Under the pieces are notes generated by a model that made no database searches, was not told where the DNA came from, and worked only from the letters and a program-made list of their open reading frames with translations. Below, piece by piece: positions 60,379 through 64,000 of a stretch of 64,000 bases of DNA (its first letter is position 1; every line of letters begins with the position of its first letter). The stretch covers positions 62,001 through 126,000 of the forward strand of contig CANJMI010000001.1 of the NCBI GenBank assembly GCA_947475525.1. Reading direction: 5' to 3'. The position numbers were made by a program, and so were the translations under genes. Source of the stretch: Polyangiaceae bacterium (GTDB lineage: Bacteria > Myxococcota_A > Polyangia > Polyangiales > Polyangiaceae).

Positions 60379-63291
60379 TCAGGGCCGCAATTTCTCGCGT
60401 CGAACGCGCACGCGATACGTGCCCGTCTTCGGGCGGTAGAGTTCGAGCACCATGTCGTGGGCGAGTGGCCCATCGAGTCGCTGTCGAGCCTGCTCTAGCG
60501 TTGCGGCGGCGATCCCGTCGATGCGTGTGAGCTCATCGCCCGCGAGCAACCCCGCGCGCTGGGCTTCGCCGCCATACGGGACGTGATCGAGCAAAATAGC
60601 AACCCGCGACGCCGGTTGGTGCTCGCTCATCGTGACGGCAAGGGTCGCCGCCGAGGCCGACTCCACCATCGCATCGGGTTCCGGGGCGAGCTCGAGCCGA
60701 AGGTCACGGCGCGAGTCCCCGGCGCGCACCTCGAGGTCGACGAGCGACGCGCGGCCCGTCCCCGATTTGTAAGCTTCGACCGAAGCCTCGCCCGCCTCGA
60801 GGTCGACGAGCAAAAACCGCCCGGCGCCATCGGTCTCGGTCACACCCGGAGGAAGCGGCCCCGCGGGGAGGTACGTGGGGACACGCCCAAAGGCCACGCG
60901 CGCACCGGTGACGGGCACACCGTGATCATCGACGACGATGCCCTCGAGCGAGCCGCCTCGGGAGAGCTCAATGGTCGGCAACGCGACGCGGCCACGCGAG
61001 TCAGGCTCGAGCGAGACATCGTGCTCTTCGAACGCAAATCCGGGCTGCATGACCAGGATTCGCGCGCGCCCCGGTGCGAGCTCTCCTAAGTGAAAGCGGC
61101 CCGCTTCATCCGTCTTGGCGTGCCGATCACCGGAGGGCGTGAGCAACGTTATCGAGGCGCCCTTCTGCCAGCCCTCGCGTGCATGGACTTCGCCGTCGAG
61201 TGACACCTCGCTCGCGAGCGCCAAGGTGAGCTCGGCCGGCGCGCGCTCGATTTCCGTGACGAGTGGAGCGTGACCGCGTCGCCTCACGACCAGCCTCAGT
61301 GGCAAGCCGCGAGCCCCCGCCACCACAGCCTCTCCAGCCGAATCCGAAAACGCCGTGCGCGTGAGGGCCGTCTCGGGATCGAGCGAAGCCACCGCAAGCT
61401 CGACCCGATCGAGACGAAATCCGCGATCATCGAGAACGCGAATCGTGATGGCATCGCGCCGCTCGGGCAGCGCAAGCTCCACCACGCGACGCGCGTCGGG
61501 AGGCACCTCGAGATTCAGCTTCAAGATGATGGTCTCGGGCTCCTCCGTACGCGCGACCGCGAGCACGACATCTTGCGGCACAGCGGCGAACGCGAAGCCT
61601 CCGTCGTCCGCGCTGAAGGTGATCCGCTCGACCGCGCCATCGGGCGAGAGCAGCTCGATACGAGCCGCAGCCACAGGGCGACGGTTGCCTTCGAACACGC
61701 GACCTTCCAGCGTTCCGCCGCGCCGCATGACGATGGGCACATCGACCGACCCTCCCGGCCCAAGCGTGACCGCATCGGCCAGCGTGTCGACGTAATTGGG
61801 GTGACGCGCGAGGATTTGCACGCGACCCGGCGTCACGGGCCCAAGCTCAAAGGTGCCGTCGCGTCGGCTCGCCCACGGGAGGAGGCCGCCACCGAGCGAC
61901 GCGCCACTCGCCACCGTACGGTCGGGGGACGAGAGCGGCACGCCCGGAACGGCGCCCATCACACCGAGCTCGCCGCGTGGCACGAGCGCCGCGGATCCGG
62001 TGGCTCGAAACTGCGTGTAGTCGCTGCGCAAGCCAATCAATAGGGCGCTGTCCGCGATCGGCATGCCATCGACGCCCACGCCTAGAACCTCCAGCGCGAC
62101 CCCCTCGATCGGATAACCGCGCTCGTCGGTCACCCGACCCGCGAGCTTCCCGGCACGCGAGAGCGGCACGCGAACACCACCCTGCCCCTGCTCGATGAGA
62201 ACCGCGTGCCTCGGAACGAAACCCACCGCATCAGCCGAAGCGGTCGCGTCTCCGCCAACGATCGGCCCGAGTCGCACGAGGCCCTCCGCATCGGTCCGAC
62301 CAACGATCGGAAACGAGGAGAGGCCGCCTTCGACGAGCGCGACCTCCGCTTCGGCAACGGGCTTCGCGGGATCACCTGCGCCATCGGTGACGAACACGTC
62401 GATGAAGGTTCCCTCGACGAGATGGAGCTCGACCTCGCGCTGTTCGCCGGGCTCGAGCAACACGCCGTCGGAGACCTCACTCACCTCGGCGCCGCGGGTC
62501 GCGCGGAGCTCGTAGAAGCCACGCGGCAATCCGCCAAGCTCGCTCCTTCCGCCGCCATCGGAGAGCACCTGCTTGGCAGGCCAAAGCGTCGAGCCGGCGA
62601 CGAGCACCGTCGCATCCGAAGCAGGCGCGCCTTTCGAGTCGAGCACATGAACGATCAATTGCGCGTCACGCTCGAGCTTCACAAAAAGAGGAGACTCCGC
62701 CCCCTCGAGCTCGCGCAGTTGCACGCGAGCAAACCCAACCGCAACGACCTCCACCGCGTACGGTCCCAGCCCGAGCGCCTCGAACGCCGCAAGACCCGAA
62801 GGATCGGTGTAGGCGGCACTCGGAATCGGATCACCGGCGTGCACGTAAACCGCGGCGTTTCGTATCGGTCGCTGCGCAGCATCGACGACGACGACCTCGA
62901 AGCTCGAAGCCGCAGCGAGCACAAGCTCGGCCTCTTGCTCACCGGGCGCGAGCACGACGCGGCGACTCATCCGCGCGTGGCCAGCACCGAAGACCACCAA
63001 CCAGACCGGCCCCGCACTGAGCCCCTCGAAGCGCACGTTCCCGCTCGTCGTCTCGCCTCGCCCGAGCGCGACGGCCTGCCCATCACGTTCACCAAAGACG
63101 CGTACCTCGGCGCCATCGAAAGGGGCCTCATTCGCCAACACGCGCACGACCAAGCCGGCCGCGAGCGCAGGCCCTTCGCTCTTTTGCGCGAAGTGCGGGG
63201 ACGCGACGGGTAGATCCCGCAGGCTCCCAACCGTGAGGAGACACAAAAGGGCCGCGATCCAAATCGTCAGCCGCTCGACCGACGCACCCAT
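60379..63291 (-). CDS. Large exported protein with repeated carboxypeptidase-regulatory-like beta domains and C-terminal PDZ
   Basis: A 970-residue protein with an N-terminal signal/anchor (LTIWIAALLCLLTVGSL). About nine repeats of the carboxypeptidase-D-regulatory/TTR-like fold (for example GVRVPLSRAGKLAGRVTDER, SVDVPIVMRRGGTLEGRV) dominate, and the final ~95 residues are a PDZ-like domain (YGGEAQRAGLLAGDELTRID). No catalytic motif is visible, so it is probably a periplasmic scaffold or adhesin-like protein. It begins four bases after the stop of the upstream LeuA-family gene, suggesting co-transcription. Confidence 0.82.
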   Translation of the reverse strand: MGASVERLTIWIAALLCLLTVGSLRDLPVASPHFAQKSEGPALAAGLVVRVLANEAPFDGAEVRVFGERDGQAVALGRGETTSGNVRFEGLSAGPVWLVVFGAGHARMSRRVVLAPGEQEAELVLAAASSFEVVVVDAAQRPIRNAAVYVHAGDPIPSAAYTDPSGLAAFEALGLGPYAVEVVAVGFARVQLRELEGAESPLFVKLERDAQLIVHVLDSKGAPASDATVLVAGSTLWPAKQVLSDGGGRSELGGLPRGFYELRATRGAEVSEVSDGVLLEPGEQREVELHLVEGTFIDVFVTDGAGDPAKPVAEAEVALVEGGLSSFPIVGRTDAEGLVRLGPIVGGDATASADAVGFVPRHAVLIEQGQGGVRVPLSRAGKLAGRVTDERGYPIEGVALEVLGVGVDGMPIADSALLIGLRSDYTQFRATGSAALVPRGELGVMGAVPGVPLSSPDRTVASGASLGGGLLPWASRRDGTFELGPVTPGRVQILARHPNYVDTLADAVTLGPGGSVDVPIVMRRGGTLEGRVFEGNRRPVAAARIELLSPDGAVERITFSADDGGFAFAAVPQDVVLAVARTEEPETIILKLNLEVPPDARRVVELALPERRDAITIRVLDDRGFRLDRVELAVASLDPETALTRTAFSDSAGEAVVAGARGLPLRLVVRRRGHAPLVTEIERAPAELTLALASEVSLDGEVHAREGWQKGASITLLTPSGDRHAKTDEAGRFHLGELAPGRARILVMQPGFAFEEHDVSLEPDSRGRVALPTIELSRGGSLEGIVVDDHGVPVTGARVAFGRVPTYLPAGPLPPGVTETDGAGRFLLVDLEAGEASVEAYKSGTGRASLVDLEVRAGDSRRDLRLELAPEPDAMVESASAATLAVTMSEHQPASRVAILLDHVPYGGEAQRAGLLAGDELTRIDGIAAATLEQARQRLDGPLAHDMVLELYRPKTGTYRVRVRREKLRP

Positions 63292-63295
63292 CCGC

Positions 63296-64000
63296 TCAAT
63301 CCAGCGAAGCCAATGCCTCGTGGATCTCCTCGTCGGTCAGGTTGTGTTGCTGCCCTTTCGCGCGCTGCAAGACGGCCTCGACGCGCGCGGGCGTAGGCTC
63401 AATGCCTCGGTGCCGCAGCCAAAAATTCACATTCGATGCGCCCGACATGTAGCCGACGCCAATTTCCTGTTCGCGCCCGAACATCCCCGCCGGCACGCCC
63501 GAGTAGACGCGATCGGCGAGCCAAGCGTCCCCCTTGTTCTTCGCTTTGATGATGGCGGCGGCGTGCACGCCCGTCGACGTGCGGAAGGCGTCTCGTCCAA
63601 CGAGCGGGTAGTTTATCGGGATGGACCAACCGAGCGCATCAGCCGCCTTCGTGCAGTAGCTGAGCAGGCGCTTCAGGTCCTGGTCCTCGAGCAAGCCGAG
63701 CAACTTGAGGTTCAACAGAATGAGCTCCATCGCGGCGTTGCCGACGCGCTCGCCAATGCCAAGAGCCGTGCCGTGCACGCGATGCGCGCCGCACTCGAGC
63801 GCCCAGATCGCGTTGACGAGAGCGAGACCTCGATCGTTGTGACCATGCCAATCGATCTTCACGCTCGCGCCCGCGCCCGCGCCCGCAATGACGCTCTTGG
63901 TGAAAGCTATCAAGTTGCGGACGCCGTCGGGCGTCGAGTGGCCGACGGTATCGCACAAACAAAGACGCGACGCGCCGTGGTCGATCGCCATCTTGAAGAG
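63296..64000 (-). CDS. LeuA-family (isopropylmalate/homocitrate synthase-like) enzyme, 5' part beyond the window
   Basis: The C-terminal portion of a class of acyltransferases that condense an acyl-CoA with a 2-oxo acid. Visible are LCLCDTVGHSTPDGV, the metal-binding H-x-H in DWHGHNDRGLALVNAI, and HGTALGIGERVGNAAMELILL, plus INYPLVGRDAFRTSTGVHAAAI. These match 'LeuA family' proteins rather than classical two-domain isopropylmalate synthases, so citramalate or homocitrate synthase remain possible. The frame continues past 64000, so only about 235 residues are shown. Upstream of and close to the multi-beta-domain gene. Confidence 0.82.
   Translation of the reverse strand, partial: LFKMAIDHGASRLCLCDTVGHSTPDGVRNLIAFTKSVIAGAGAGASVKIDWHGHNDRGLALVNAIWALECGAHRVHGTALGIGERVGNAAMELILLNLKLLGLLEDQDLKRLLSYCTKAADALGWSIPINYPLVGRDAFRTSTGVHAAAIIKAKNKGDAWLADRVYSGVPAGMFGREQEIGVGYMSGASNVNFWLRHRGIEPTPARVEAVLQRAKGQQHNLTDEEIHEALASLD

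Overview
The window is a gene-dense, high-GC chromosomal segment of a Gram-negative bacterium, most likely a myxobacterium (Myxococcota, probably Polyangia). Supporting this are the strong G/C third-position bias, many lipoproteins with a lipobox, a Hanks-type Ser/Thr kinase, PEGA and DUF4388 signalling modules, outer-membrane beta-barrel candidates, and diaminopimelate and MurB genes for a peptidoglycan wall. I see no rRNA, tRNA, CRISPR array, IS element or prophage. All names rest on motif reading by eye; no database search was possible.

Layout, left to right. (1) 14-3414, minus strand: a compact operon of leucine dehydrogenase, RNase PH, RdgB, AtpZ-like and AtpI-like, probably running into ATP synthase genes beyond the left edge. 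(2) 3470-6582: a stand-alone Ser/Thr kinase, an outer-membrane protein and the RseP site-2 protease. (3) 6713-16743, plus strand: a lipoprotein metallo-aminopeptidase, two tandem alkaline-phosphatase-fold membrane enzymes, a HutF-like deiminase and a giant lipoprotein with a transglutaminase-like domain that lost its Cys. This string leads into murB, which meets rlmE tail to tail. (4) 18612-21045: a stand-alone rplC with a long structured upstream region, a repeat-bearing Cys-rich lipoprotein with a clear terminator, and a sugar/choline-phosphate-type nucleotidyltransferase. (5) 21073-29608: an esterase, a DUF2254-like membrane protein, glutaryl-CoA dehydrogenase, an L,D-transpeptidase, and a KatG with a lipoprotein signal diverging from a Fur-family regulator. 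(6) 29641-36332: a GNAT acetyltransferase, an exported protein, TatA, a very large S41 protease and small cytosolic proteins. (7) 36361-45764: a degenerate sulfatase-like lipoprotein, a 1208-residue receiver/DUF4388/PEGA membrane protein, an M3 oligopeptidase and a class I aminotransferase. (8) 45798-50911: dapF, an outer-membrane protein, a Nudix hydrolase, hpt, a TPR protein, rarA and a small lipoprotein. (9) 51023-55994, plus strand: a HAD phosphatase, a lipoprotein, and two paralogous zinc-ribbon/membrane/beta-propeller proteins, coupled mostly by ATGA overlaps. (10) 55998-64000: a Gly/Ala-repeat lipoprotein, a UDP-glucuronate-decarboxylase-like epimerase with an extra C-terminal domain, a CgeB-type glycosyltransferase, YggS, a 970-residue multi-beta-domain/PDZ protein and a truncated LeuA-family enzyme.

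Common themes are envelope building and policing (MurB, DapF, L,D-transpeptidase, RseP, S41 protease, Tat, phosphatase-fold transferases, glycosylation genes) and catalytically degenerate domains kept inside large lipoproteins (pseudo-transglutaminase, pseudo-sulfatase, pseudo-receiver). The strongest candidates for undescribed biology are the zinc-ribbon/propeller gene set at 51023-55994, the lipoprotein catalase-peroxidase, and the isolated rplC with an attenuator-like hairpin.
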